Assembly: GCA_035235625.1 (NCBI GenBank)
Contig: CP141143.1
Location: forward strand, 24,287,092 to 24,351,091
DNA from: Saururus chinensis
Lineage: Eukaryota; Streptophyta; Magnoliopsida; Piperales; Saururaceae
Direction of reading: 5' to 3'
DNA length: 64,000 nucleotides
Below the pieces are notes generated by a model that saw only the letters and a program-made list of their open reading frames with translations, did no database searches and had not been told where the DNA came from. A program made the translations under genes and the position numbers. Shown here piece after piece: positions 1 to 10,894 of the stretch. Within the stretch, counting starts at the first letter, position 1. Each line of letters opens with the position of its first letter.

Positions 1-93
<93 letters not shown>
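1..93. repeat. (AT)n microsatellite
   Basis: A near-perfect AT dinucleotide run fills the first 93 bases and probably continues left of the window. It is followed by a short CA-rich stretch. No gene. Confidence 0.97.
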
Positions 94-97
<4 letters not shown>

Positions 98-258
98 CAC
101 ACACAAACACAAGATATTGTATAATAAAAAATAAAAATATTAGAAAAGAAAGCTAATAAATAAGTAAATTATATTATTTATACTTTAGTTATCTATTTAC
201 AAATTTATGAGCTTTTAGTAAATGATGAGAATTTTGTTCAAGATGGTATCTGTAAATA

Positions 259-362
259 CTCCATTTGTCCTACATTAATACCTCTATTTAGTTTTTAAAA
301 ATAAATTAAAATTAATTTATTTTAAAAAACTAAATTAAGAAATTAATTTAAGATGGATGGAG
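259..362. mobile_element. Stowaway-like MITE
   Basis: The left end reads CTCCATTTGTCCTACATTAATA and the right end is its imperfect reverse complement, finishing GGATGGAG. TA dinucleotides flank both ends (257-258 and 363-364), as expected for the TA target duplication of Tc1/mariner-derived Stowaway elements. The interior is an almost perfect AT-rich hairpin around a TTTAGTTTTTAAAAATAAA core that recurs in several other MITEs of this window. Confidence 0.75.
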
Positions 363-608
363 TATTTGGTAATATTATTTTTCACCATATAATTAGTACA
401 TATTGGTACAATAAGATAGAAATATTAATTAAGTTTTTGCACTCATTTTCATGCATTAAAATATATGATTAATATAAAGAAGTACTAATATTATTTAAAA
501 TAACATGGGCTATGTGTACAACTTTAATGACGAAGTGAGAAAATTATATTTGATAAAAAAAATATTTAAATGATGAGACTCTTATATTTATTTGATGGAA
601 TGGTTGAT

Positions 609-690
609 ACAAAAGGTGTTGTAGGCGAAGTGGTTAAGGAGTTTTTTTTTTTTTGGCAATGTTAAAAGTTCAAATCTGACTATGGAATCT
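609..690 (+). repeat. tRNA-like sequence, possible SINE head
   Basis: TAGGCGAAGTGGTTAAGG (from 622) resembles a Pol III box A, and GTTCAAATCTGAC (from 668) resembles box B. They are about 45 bp apart, as in a tRNA. A T-run interrupts the middle and I cannot fold a clean cloverleaf, so this looks like a tRNA-derived SINE head or tRNA relic and not a working tRNA gene. Confidence 0.35.
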
Positions 691-973
691 TTTTGAATTT
701 CCATTGGCTTACTTAGCCAAATTTGATTTGAGCCAAACTTGCACATAGTCGGACTTACAGCCAAGCCAAATTCGAGCTAAGTTATGTAGGCACTATATAC
801 TAACTTCAAGCTCGAATACGAGTCGAGTTTCTAGTTTCCTTCTTGAGATGAACTCGAGCTGGATAATTGGTAGCTCGATCAAGTTTGAGTTGACCTCAAG
901 CCAATACTATAACTATGAGTTTAAGCTGAACTAACCCAAAACTCGACTCAACTTGGTTCATTAGCACCCCTAG
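690..973. repeat. CTCGAG-rich repeat, probable transposon end
   Basis: This stretch is full of GAGCT/CTCGAG/ACTCGA words and ends on the + strand with TTCATTAGCACCCCTAG. Read in reverse, CTAGGGGTGCTAATGAAC is a terminus commonly seen on non-autonomous plant DNA transposons. No coding content, and the other end was not located. Confidence 0.3.
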
Positions 974-3445
974 TTGTAGTCTCCCAAAGTCTAACCTTTT
1001 ATTGGCATGCCTTGCAACCTTGGCCAATCCTTCATATATTATTATCTGGGCTGGAGTTTGAGATCATCTACCATGGACATGCTCTCATGTACTTACCATT
1101 AATGTAATCGATCTTTTTCTTTCTTGCTATGAATTTAGTGCTTAATTTGGATTTGATTTGGTTTTATGTATTTTACCAATTTTTTTGTGTATGTTAGATG
1201 GGCATCTCGCAGCCATCTAGTTTGTAACTAGCATTGTTTGCATGGTTAATGGAATGTGTCCATTAAAAAAAAGGTACCAGCACAATGACATCTGGATATT
1301 ATATGTTCATAAAAGAAGATTTAATTGGCAAGCTTCAGTATATGACCGGAAGATTTGGCAAGTTCAACAAACTAATTTGGCCAAAATATTTGACATCCCT
1401 TGCACAAATTAATGCAAGAAGTAGTGAAAATGATGACTCTTGGTTATTTTAATTTACACTAAGCTACAGCCAACACTACAATAAAAAAAAACTATTTGTG
1501 ATGCTTTTATTAGCAACACCATAAAAATATTGCTAAAAACAGTCTTTTACGACACTTATAAAAGTGTTGAAAAAAATTAGTATTTACAATGCTTAATCCT
1601 AAACATCTACGAATAAGCATCACAAATAGGGATCCTATTTGCAATGTTTATATACAAACATTGCAACTAGTTAATACTATTTGTGATATTTTTACATAAA
1701 TATTGCAAGCACTAATCTTTTGAACAAAACATAATTATTAGAATTTTATAATAGACTATTTGTGACAACTATTATGCACTATTTGCGACATTTCTAATAA
1801 GCATTGCAAATTATCTATAATACTTGCGAAGTTTCTTCTTGTCGCAACTACTTTGAACTATTTGTGACATTTATGAACAAACATCACAAATAGTCTAACT
1901 ATTTGAGAGGATTGTGTGTAAATGTCGCAAATATTGTTATTTTAAATATTAATTTCTATTTAATATATATTATTTAAACAATATAATATATTATAAAATA
2001 TATAAATATATGATATATAATTACAAAAAAATAATTTTAATTTAATTTCTTTAATCCCATTTCTGTCAAACTGAGCTAATGCATGGTAGTGTGAGCTCCA
2101 ACTTTGTGGGTTGTCGGATTTCACTATGATAACAAACATGACTGAGAGGGCAAGTAAGTTGCATGCCCCCTTCCAACCCCCTTCCCCTCTACTACCAGCA
2201 TGTCCATCCGCCATTGTTCCCCCCTCCTCCTTGGTCCCTCCTCCCTTTTTTCCTTGCCCTCCCCCCTCTCCCATGCTGTCGGCCAAAGGAGGAGGGACTC
2301 CTGAGTCTAGCTCCACCCACCAGAATTGGCACCCTCCCTTTCTGCCCTCTCCCCTACTCCCCCCAACTTCACTGCAGCCAACCGAAGCATGAGGAGGAGG
2401 AGAGGTGCCAGATTCGGCGCCCCTACTCCCCCACTACTTCCCCGCTCACTATTGCGCTGGCGGAGGGGCAATGAATCCAGAACCCATTGTCCCCCCCTCG
2501 TCCGCTCCCTCCCTCCTGCAAGAGGAGAGAGTTATTTTTTTTTCTTATTAACGATGCACAAAAAAAATCACTAATAAGAGTTTTTTATTTTTTAAATTAT
2601 AAAGCATCGTTAATAATATATTAAATGTCACAATTGATTAATGATATTAAATGTTACAACAAAAAGGATTTTAACGATGTTTAATAAACGCCACTAATAT
2701 ACTATTAATGATGTAAATACAAAGTGTTGCAAATAATATCACATTAGAGACACACAAAAAAGTGTACTGTTAACGACATTTTTTCATATGCATCATTTAT
2801 TAGCCGTTGTAGCGGGACTTTTCTTTATACTTTTGGTGAAACTTAACAAATGTCGCTAATAGTCCTTTTGTTGTAGTGCTAAGCCATTAATAAAATTAAA
2901 TTACATGGGGTGCGCATGTACTTGACCTCCTGGCCATGTGCAAATGTCTTTAAAAGATTGATTCCCATGTTTTTTGGAGGTCCACATAATAATGTACCTT
3001 GAATCCCCTCCTTCAAAGTTCAACAAACTTTGTACTTACAAAAGAAAATAATTGATTCCCATTTATATTCTAACATGTCCCATATATTGAACAAATTTGA
3101 GTTTTATCTGGTCGATCTATTAAAAGGTGGTTTACGTTAGTGCTCCATTGGTCCCCCTTTTGCGCTAAGATCAAAGGTGTTAAACATAAGGCACCTTAAT
3201 TGCAATTTAGGTTCATCAGAGAAGTCAAAAGGTTAGGAAGAAGTTAACATCATAATCTATTATAACAACCTTCCCCATTATTAGCTTTTTATGAAACAAT
3301 GTGTTAATATTAATGCACACCAAGGTTTTCAACAGGAGAATATTGCTTCAATGTAAAGGAAATGAGTATAGTTGATCTTCCACTATCACAAATATGTGGA
3401 TTAAAATCTGCTCTTGCCCCCTGTGGTTCATTAGTTTATCGATCT
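974..3445. repeat. Repeat copy A (~1.06 kb, split by a CACTA insertion)
   Basis: Positions 974-1473 plus 2879-3445 align along their whole length, in the same orientation and order, with 11334-12397 (copy B). Shared blocks include GTTTGCATGGTTAATGGAATG, AAGAAGATTTAATTGGCAAG and AAGATCAAAGGTGTTAAACA. The two halves are separated only by the CACTA element at 1474-2878. No recognisable protein is encoded. It may be a dispersed repeat, a segmental duplication, or one LTR of a large element whose other LTR is copy B. Confidence 0.8.
1474..2878. mobile_element. Non-autonomous CACTA (En/Spm) transposon
   Basis: The left end is CACTACAATAAAA and the right end, reverse-complemented, is CACTACAACAAAA, matching the plant CACTA terminal motif. 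Both flanks carry many short subterminal repeats of the type TATTTGTGATG / AACATCGCAAATAG, typical binding arrays for CACTA transposase. The flanking trinucleotides are CAA (1471-1473) and CTA (2879-2881), a 3-bp target duplication with one change. The unoccupied site CCAAAGCC is preserved in copy B near 11820. The 1405-bp element has no transposase. Its centre (about 2110-2535) is a C-rich block unlike the AT-rich arms. Open frames there are proline-rich and look non-coding. Confidence 0.85.
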
Positions 3446-3632
3446 CCTACATATGTAAGTTGATGTGGATGGTCGGTTGGTTGGACTATGTGCATTTGCC
3501 CGTGAACTTGTCCATGACCATTCATATGTCTTCACATTAGCTGCTGGGTGTGGGTCCCCAAGCCAGCAAGCTATATTGAGGCTAGCAATTCGTGGGTTGT
3601 ACTGGGGCTTATTGGCTTATTTTTTTAGTAAT

Positions 3633-3776
3633 GCTACAGGTTAAGTTTTATACGTTAAGAACCTACTTCATCGTTTAAACAACTATGGCCAGTGGGGTCC
3701 AAAAAGATAGGCCCTACTCATCAATAGTGTTTAAATGATGAAGTAGGCTTTTGATATATAAAACTTCACGTGACTA
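3633..3776. mobile_element. Inverted-repeat MITE (AAAAGCCTACTTC family)
   Basis: The left arm AAGTTTTATACGTTAAG (from 3643) continues into ACCTACTTCATCGTTTAAAC and pairs with a right arm ending ATATAAAACTT (3766). The arms are about 45 bp and enclose a short loop. No open frame. The arm core TATATCAAAAGCCTACTTC is shared with the inverted repeats near 36423 and 43412. Confidence 0.65.
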
Positions 3777-5951
3777 AAACATTTTTCTTTTATTTTTCAT
3801 TCATTCATTCATTAGTTTTTTCAAGTTGAACTCAAAGTGCACGTATGAGTGGCCCTCACCGTATTAGGTCCAGCTTTTGATGGAATCTTACATGATATTA
3901 CTTATGAACATACAGCCCCGACCACTACTCCGCATTAGTTACTAAGTATTATTGAAGTAAATATTATTTTCACTAGAAAATATTATGACTATTCGCGCTT
4001 AGGAATGTTGGACTATATGAGCCTTTCACCCATAGTAAGGGATGTTGGACCAGGATATGGGCTCAGACCTATTTTGGTCTGATGTATTTGTAGCTCAGGT
4101 AAGCCGGTATGAGCCACGGGGTCCAAGGGTGGTAGGGGCAATCATGCCGACCCCACATGAGCCATCGTGACACTAATTTGATTTGGACCCGCATTCGTCA
4201 CATACGCACATTAGGCATGTGACTATGATGTTCATTTATACATTGTGGGGCCCAGATGCGCAAATCATGTGTCGATAGTGGAACCCATGATTAACGAGGG
4301 GTCGATCCTGTCACCAGCTTAGCCGTGTGCAGGGGTTTAGGCCTCTGCGGGCTTTGAGAGATAGAGCCCACTCTTGCTGTGTATGACCCTCTTAATTTAA
4401 GCCGAAAGTTTCAGCATGAAAGCCCATTACATGAAACTCAATTAGAGAGCCAGTTTAAGAGAGGATTAGAAGGGGCATTTAAGGGAGGGCAAGAGAAGAG
4501 AAAACCCTATGCTTGGGCTGCCCCCTCTCATTCTCCTCTCTCCCAATTTCCGCCCCCTCTCTCTCATTGTGGTGCGGCTTCCCCTTGGTCTAGGGCTGGC
4601 CGCCCCCTCCTCCTTCATCCCCCTTCATTCTATCCTCTCACTCGGTGTGTGGTGCAAGGGTGGAAGGACATCTCACTGCTTTGGTGCTTCAAGAATGTGA
4701 TTAGATTCTTTCATTGTTGAGATTTGAATCCAAGATAAAGGCGGTTGAGGGATCAACACATACAAAAGGTAATCCCCTTCTCTACTTATTTTCTTGTGAT
4801 TTTGGAGGGCGGGCTGATCGATTGAAGGGCGTGCAAGGGGCTGATCAGCCCAAGGTTAGTATGTCCCTTCTCCTAAATTTCGTTTTGACTTCTTGAATGC
4901 TCTTTGGTGGATAGTTTATTACTTATTTATTTGCATATACATGCTTGATTGTGTAGATTGTTGTTAAAGGTTTGATTTTTAATTGGTGTGCCACCCTATA
5001 CATACTTCATTGTGTAGATTGTTGTTAAAATTTTGATTTTTAATTGGTGCACCACCCCCTCAGGCTTGTGACCGCCACGCTTCTGCCGGCCAGCCACTCT
5101 ACAAGGAATACTTGCCCCATTGTGAAAACATGGGGCCTAATCATTGTGGTGCTAAGCGAGAGTATTCCTAAGCACAAGAGGTCATAACATTACTAATTTT
5201 AATATTTCTTTTTTTAATTGAAGTAGTTAACTTTGAGTAGACCAATTAAGTTAACAGGTGTTGTCAGTGATAAGGCTTCATCTATTGAAGTTATGGTGAC
5301 CTCTCAAGACTCAATACCAGCTTATGAATTCAACAAACAATTTAAGTAATAGCACATTAAAGGCTCTTGTATTAGGGTTTATCTAGAAGCATTGTTCTAG
5401 GGCTACACTGTGGCTATCCTCCCTAGTCGATCAATGTCAGCCCTCTCCTGGTTGACTAGGCCATGCTTCTTCATCTCGATCGATGGTGTTGGGAAGTTGA
5501 TGTTAGTGAAGATATTGGGTTTTTCCCGTAAGACGGGTGTCTTTCGGGAAGCTTTACTTATGAATTACTGCCTCCACTGTCTTCCTTCCTCCTCCCCCAT
5601 ACCCAAACCTCTCTCTATTGAAGGCCTCTACTTCCCACTCACCTTGTTTGCCTTTTCTTCCCCCTCTTCCTATTTCTCGCTGCCCCTCCCCTATCCTCCT
5701 TTGTTTTCTCCTTTTGCTTCTCTTGTGCCCCTCACTCCTCCTGCTCCTTTGTCTTCTACTTCTGCACCACCTAGGTCTCAACTCTCAAGTTATCTTTTGT
5801 TAAGGTTAGTGTCTTTGGTATTGGATAGTTTAAGTCAAGAGTGTTTTGCTCATCCCTCTGTGGACATGTCTGATCATTTTCTAGGTATGGAAATTTTGCA
5901 TGGATGCAGCTGATCTGCTCTCCAGATTGATGTGTAGAGATCAATTTAGGG
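3777..5951. other. Gene-free repeat-like region
   Basis: No convincing gene. 4140-4900 looks like LTR or leader sequence, with pyrimidine-rich patches at 4510-4640 and 5570-5780. A 61-bp imperfect tandem duplication lies at about 4951-5072 (GTGTAGATTGTTGTTAAA twice, each followed by TTTGATTTTTAATTGGTG). A 167-codon open frame at 5410-5913 is low-complexity Pro/Ser/Leu in its second half and matches no family I know. The right boundary is the end of the copia element. Confidence 0.5.
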
Positions 5952-6165
5952 TGAAAGCAAATAGCAAAAGATAATATTTCATTACAGTGTACAGTTGTTT
6001 AATAGATACAAGTATGTATTTCCCATTAGGAAAAATAGAAAGAGAGGATGTAGTGACAAGTGGATGGAGGAGATGACAAGGAGAGGGGAGTCCAGGATCC
6101 ATGATATGGCATTGGAGGCAAGTGGCAAAATTGTCATTGTGGCAAGTGATGAGGTGTCCTTAATA
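5952..6165 (-). repeat. copia 3' LTR
   Basis: A 214-bp direct repeat of 10895-11146, starting TGAAAGCAAATAGC on the + strand and ending CCTTAATA. It lacks about 38 bp present in the other LTR and carries many substitutions, showing that the insertion is old. Confidence 0.88.
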
Positions 6166-6175
6166 GCCCCCAACA
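6166..6175 (-). other. copia polypurine tract
   Basis: On the minus strand GTTGGGGGC lies directly against the start of the 3' LTR, the expected place for the plus-strand primer of reverse transcription. Confidence 0.65.
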
Positions 6176-6178
6176 AAC

Positions 6179-6860
6179 TCATGGTGGGGGTAGAACCATG
6201 AGTTTGGAGAGTAACTGCATAAATTGCTTGATGGAGAGAGGCTTGGTGAGGATGTCAGCCACCTGCTGAGAGGAGGGAGTATGCTGGACGTCGATCTTGT
6301 CGGCTAAAACCTCCTCACAAATGTAGTGATGATCAAGTTCGATGTGCTTGGTCCGGGAGTGGAACACAAGGTTGGCTGGGAGGGAGATGGCAAACTTGTC
6401 ACACCGATGAGGGTGGAGAGGAGGGACACTCCAAGGAAGGTGAGGACCATGCGGGCCCAAGTAATCTCAGTGGCCGTGCTGGAGAGAGCCCGATATTTAG
6501 CTTTGATATAGGAGCAGGCCACTGTGTCTTGCTTCTTGGACTTCCAAAGAATGGGGTTAGGACCTAGGTAGAGGCAGTAACTGGAAATGGACCGGCAATC
6601 AATGGGGTCACCTGCCTAATCGGAATTGGAGAAGGCACAAAGGGCAAAGTTGTTGGGTCGGAGGAGGAGACCATGAGTGAAGGTACCTTTGAGGTAGCAA
6701 AGGATTCTTTTGACGGCCATGTAGTAAGAGGTGGAGGGTTTGTGCATATGTTGACATACAAAATTGGCAGCATATGCAAGGTTGGGATAGGTGGAGGTGA
6801 GGTATTGTAAGATACCAACAATGCTTTTGTAGTGAGAGGGGTCAAGAAAGAGTGGGTCAT
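6179..6860 (-). pseudogene. copia RNase H / pol C-terminus (broken)
   Basis: Minus-strand frames give SYIKAKYRALSSTATEITW, the copia RNase H motif (family form EAEYRALA-TAEI-W), then HIELDHHYICEEV and QVADILTKPL, the usual C-terminal copia pol words. The domain is split over at least three frames (6860-6564, 6522-6304 and 6460-6179), so at least two frameshifts have accumulated. It lies immediately downstream of RT. Confidence 0.85.
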
Positions 6861-6882
6861 GGGGATCGAGGGGAGGGCGTTT

Positions 6883-7443
6883 TTAGGTGGTGGGGGTTAG
6901 GGATTCTTTACATTGGGACATGGAGGCACGAGCAAGGATATCAAGGGCATATTGTGGTTGCGAGAGGAAGAGGCCCTTGGGGGTGTGGGTGACTTCAATG
7001 CCGAGGAATTGATGGAGGTCACCAAGGTCTTTAATGACAAAGGTGGAGCTTAGGAGTGAAATGACTTTGTGGATGTTGGGGGGATGGTTACCTGTGATGA
7101 GGATGTCATCAACATAGAGGATAAAGATAGTGACGTGGAAGCCTTGGGTGTGAAGGAAAAAGGAGGTATCGGCATGACAAGAGGTGAAGCCAAGGGAGAG
7201 GAGGTAGGTGGAAAGGCGGAGGTACCAAATGCAAGGGGCTTGTTTAAGACCATAGAGGGCTTTGTGGAGGCGGTATACATGGTTGGGCCGAGTGACATCA
7301 TGGTAGCCAGGGGGTAGTTCCATGTAGAGTTCTTCGGAGATGGTGCAGTGAAGGAAGGCATTGGAGATGTTGAGTTGCTTGATGGGCCAAGAGTGGGTGA
7401 CGCCGAGGCTTAGAACAATCCGAACCGTGTAAGGTTTGACCAC
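6883..7443 (-). pseudogene. copia reverse transcriptase fragment
   Basis: A 186-codon open minus-strand frame covers the core of the copia RT. It contains LNISNAFLH (family form DV-NAFL-G), YGLKQAP and the catalytic YVDD box at 7105-7116, followed by ILITG. The RT N-terminal part lies in 7444-7760 but is interrupted by stops. The first catalytic Asp before NAFLH reads Asn, so the enzyme is unlikely to be active even where the frame is open. Confidence 0.9.
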
Positions 7444-7847
7444 GGGGCTAAATGTCTCATTGTAGTCGAGGCCTGCCTCTTAATGGAACCCTTTGGTATC
7501 AAGGCGGGCCTTGTAGTGAGAGATGTTCTCATTGGCATTATGCTTGACTTTGTAAGTTCAGAGGCAAGCAATGATATTAGAGGAGGGTGGGGGAATCACT
7601 AAGCTCTAAGTACCTTAGTTTTGGAGGGCTTTAATCTCTTCATCCATAGCAACACACCATTTGGGAATAGAAGAAGCAATTTTGAAGAGGATTTTGTTTG
7701 GGGAGGAGAGAGAGTGAGAAGGGAGAAAGGGACATGAGGACATACGATCCCGGCTTTGCTACGAGTGGTCATTGGGTGGGGGGGGAGGGGGAGGGTTGTG
7801 GGGGCAGGTGGGGGGAAGGGATGGAGGGGAGGATGGAGCGATAGAAG

Positions 7848-8671
7848 TCAGAAGGGACATGGGGGTTGGGAAGTTTGGGGTAGGGAGGCTGTCGTGGTAA
7901 GGGAACTCATCTTCTCAAAAGAAGACATGACGGGAGGTGTAGACACGATGGGAGATGGGATCGAAGAAACTGTAACCTTTGGTGTTAGGGCAATAACTGA
8001 GAAAGATGCATGGGATGGCCCAGGGGGAGAGTTTATGGAAGGAGTACTGGCGGGTCCAAGGGAAGCAGGGACAACCAAAGGCTTTGAGGTGGGAGTAGTC
8101 AGGGGGAGTTTGAAAAAAGAGTTGCTAGGGAGAGAATTTTTGTAGGGAGGGAGAAAGTAGGCGATTGATAAGATAGGTGGCGGTGCAAGTCGCATCCACC
8201 TAATAGGAGAGAGGCATGTGGGCGTGGGAGAGGAGGGCGAGGTGTCGATGATGTGTCGGTGTTTTCTTTCGGCAACACTATTTTGTTCGGGGGTATGAGG
8301 GCATGAGGTTTGGTGGGAGATGCCATGAGAGGAGAGGTAGAAAGAGAGGTGGTGGTTGAGGTATTCACCGACATTGTTGGTGCGGAGGGTGTTAATGGTT
8401 TGGTGGAGGATCCATTCGGCCATGGCATGAAATAGGTGGAAGCATTCGATGACATCGGATTTGAGTTTGAGGGGGTAAAGCCAAGTGTAATGGGAGAAGT
8501 CATCGACAAAGATAATATAATAGCGAAAGTCGAGAAAGGATGTGACTGGAGAGGGACCCCAAGCATTTGAGTGGATGAGCTCAAGAGGGCGTGAGGAGGC
8601 GTTTGAGAGAGCGAGAAAGGGAGTTTGTGCACTTTATTAGTGAGACAACTATTATAGTCTAAGAATGACAT
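7848..8671 (-). pseudogene. copia integrase remnant
   Basis: Two overlapping minus frames (8671-8099 and 8423-7848) together hold the integrase. VHKLPFSLS is the pre-integrase region, followed by the core words LRTNNVGEY and SPHTPEQN-like QNSVAERKHR. The family form of the first is LRTDNGGEY, so the second catalytic Asp of the DDE triad is Asn here (about 8376-8378), while the Glu of VAERK is kept. The frame change in mid-domain marks a frameshift. Confidence 0.85.
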
Positions 8672-8865
8672 TTTTTTATGAGAGACGACAAAGTAGAGGC
8701 AACTAAATTAAACATAATGAATGACGGACGTCCGAGCCGATGATGCCAAAGGTTGGAGGAGGTGCAGGCAAGTAGGTCGGTGGGAGACGTGGTAAGGGTG
8801 GAAGACACCGGATAGACACTATGTTAGCACTATCCTCGAAAGAGTATGCACCAAGAGCTAGTGTC

Positions 8866-9525
8866 CTAGATTGTAACATGAGAAACATCAAAGGTTAGTG
8901 AACAATTATTATAAAGAACGAGTTTATGAACGAAAAGAAGATTATGAGAGATGGACGGAGTATGTAAGACATTGCAAAGAGAAAGAGTAGAGGGACCGAG
9001 ATGGAGGGTGGTGTGACCCATGGAGGAGACACATAAATCCATCATGTTCTCGACATTAACGTGGTTGGACGTTGAGTGAGGCAAATGGAGGAAGAGGTTA
9101 CCAAGATCCACCGTCACGTGGTCTGAAGCACCACTATCAAGGAGCCACTCGGTGGGAGCTGTTGAGGAGGAGGCGCTGGTAGAGAGGGCAAGGGCACTGG
9201 AGGATGAGCCCCCAGGGCCGGAATAGTGCTCCCAACATGTTTTGGTGGAGTGGTTAGTCCCACCGTAAATTTGGCAAGGAGGCCGTGGGCCATGACTACG
9301 AAGGCAGTGCCTCCCCCATAGGGGACAACAAGTGCGAGGGCTGCCGGCATGGGGGGCAGTAGCGAGGTCGCCAAGGGAAGTCTCCGGGAGGCCACAAGGA
9401 GAGGCAGGAGGCAGCTCATGGGGGCCGGGGGCGGTGGGGGGAGGGGCCGGAGGTAGGGGCCCATAGCTGGCCGAAAGAGGGGGATGCCATGAGTGGCGGG
9501 CAGTGAGGGCCATCGCAAGGGGCAT
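8866..9525 (-). pseudogene. copia gag zinc knuckle plus protease
   Basis: An open minus frame of 219 codons. Residues 84-97 form a CCHC-type nucleic-acid-binding knuckle in which the second Cys is Tyr (CQIYGGTNHSTKTC, 9235-9276). WLLDSGASDHVT (protease active site DSGA at 9127-9138) follows at residues 128-138, the usual copia position downstream of gag. The N-terminal 80 residues are Pro/Ala-rich linker. Confidence 0.88.
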
Positions 9526-9748
9526 GCCTATGGTGGGGGCAGCGGGGGTGTGAGAGAGAGTGGCTTCCTCAGCAAGAAGAAGCGTCCAAAGTTCCAGGAG
9601 GGGAATGGTGACACCGTGAGCATGGAAGACGGAAAAGAAGACAGTACACGCTGGAGAGACCAGTTAATGTCTTGTGAAAGAGGTCAAGGCCAGAGATGGG
9701 AGCCCCAACCGCAACAAGTTGATCTGCATAGGCTTTAAGGTCGTCGAG

Positions 9749-10354
9749 TTATGCTGTCATGGTGTCGTCGCCTTTGACGTGGGCAGCAAGACGCTCTTTC
9801 ACATTGAGGATGTGAGCAGGGGAGGTAGAGAGTAAGCGATCTTCAGCAGCGGTCCAAAGGGTAGCGGAGGACTCAAGTCTAACAGAGTAGATGAGCAAGG
9901 AAGGGGAGACAGTGGCACGAATGGCGGCGAGGAGAACCTGATCAATGCAGTGCCACTGGGCGGCAATAGGACGGGCTGCAAGGTCACCAACGACATGACA
10001 CAGGGTGGAGCCATCAAGAAAGCCCATCACACTATAGCCTTCGAGGTGGTCACGAACTTGGATATGCCAAATGAGGAACGTGGCGGAGTCACAACGCACC
10101 ATGACAAGTTGAGGAAGGTGGGAGCTGAGGAACCTCAAGACCGCATGGTAAGAGTAAAGAGCTCGTCGAGGGTGGAGGGAGGGGGAGGAGATGGAGAGCC
10201 TGGGGCCAAGGCAGAAGAGGCCATGGAGCGATCTGGGGACGTCATGGAGAGCCTTGGGATGGAAGGGGGATCGGGCAGAAGAGGAGGACGCCGTTGGTAG
10301 GGAGAAGGGCTGGAGCGAGAGGCCGCAAAGGGAGAGAAAGGCTGGGGCAATCAA
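9749..10354 (-). pseudogene. copia gag capsid region
   Basis: A 201-codon minus frame. Its second half has the copia gag (retrotran_gag/UBN2) pattern: FLIWHIQVRDHLEGY, then GFLDGS, W-x-x-ID near residue 133, and SATLWTAAEDRLL, matching the family form A--W--L---. The first third is low-complexity Ser/Pro. A frameshift near 9740 separates it from the zinc-knuckle frame. Confidence 0.82.
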
Positions 10355-10881
10355 CTGGACGGTGGCAGGGAGGAGTGATGCAGTTTGGCAGGGACTGACA
10401 AGTGGAGGAGACCGACGGAGGGAGGCCGGAGTGCAGGGAACAACACCGCAGAGGGAGATTAGAGGACATGGAGGGGAGAAAGGAGGAGGGGGAAGGCGCA
10501 GGGCAGCGATTGGAAGCAGGGGAGGCCAGAGAGGACCACCAAGAGGGGATATGGCGGTGAGGAGGAGGGAGGCAGGGGAGAAGCGGAGAGCTTGGCTGGT
10601 TGGACAGCGGCAGGGGAAACCAGGGACGAGGAGTGAAAGAGGCCAACGGCGGTCTAGAGAGGGAGGAAGCCAAGAAGACGACTGGAACTGGGAAGAGGAT
10701 GGAGAGGGGGGGGGGCAACCAGAAAGGGAGACGCCAGCGAAGGGAGGCTGTCTGGCCGGTGACTAGAGGAAGGTGATAGGACAGAAGGAGGGAAAGTGGA
10801 CAACAGCAAAGTGTCCGTGCAAAACGAATAGACCGGCAGTTTTTGGAATGGAAAGGAAATCAAGTTGTTGGGCAGTTTGGC

Positions 10882-10894
10882 AGCTTTGATACCA
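10882..10894 (-). other. copia primer-binding site
   Basis: On the minus strand TGGTATCAAAGCT directly follows the 5' LTR end CTTTCA. It matches the plant initiator-Met tRNA 3' end complement (TGGTATCAGAGC) with one change, the standard copia primer site. Confidence 0.88.

Noticed and set aside
2111-2574. Three overlapping + strand open frames rich in Pro and Ser
   Set aside because: They lie in the C-rich centre of the CACTA element, overlap in different frames and have no domain. They are products of base composition.
5410-5913. 167-codon + strand open frame
   Set aside because: The second half is low-complexity Pro/Ser/Leu from a CT-rich tract. No recognised family and no splice partners.
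7756-10766. Long + strand open frames rich in Gly, Arg and Glu
   Set aside because: They are antisense shadows of the copia gag-pol coding strand, which carries the real motifs on the minus strand.
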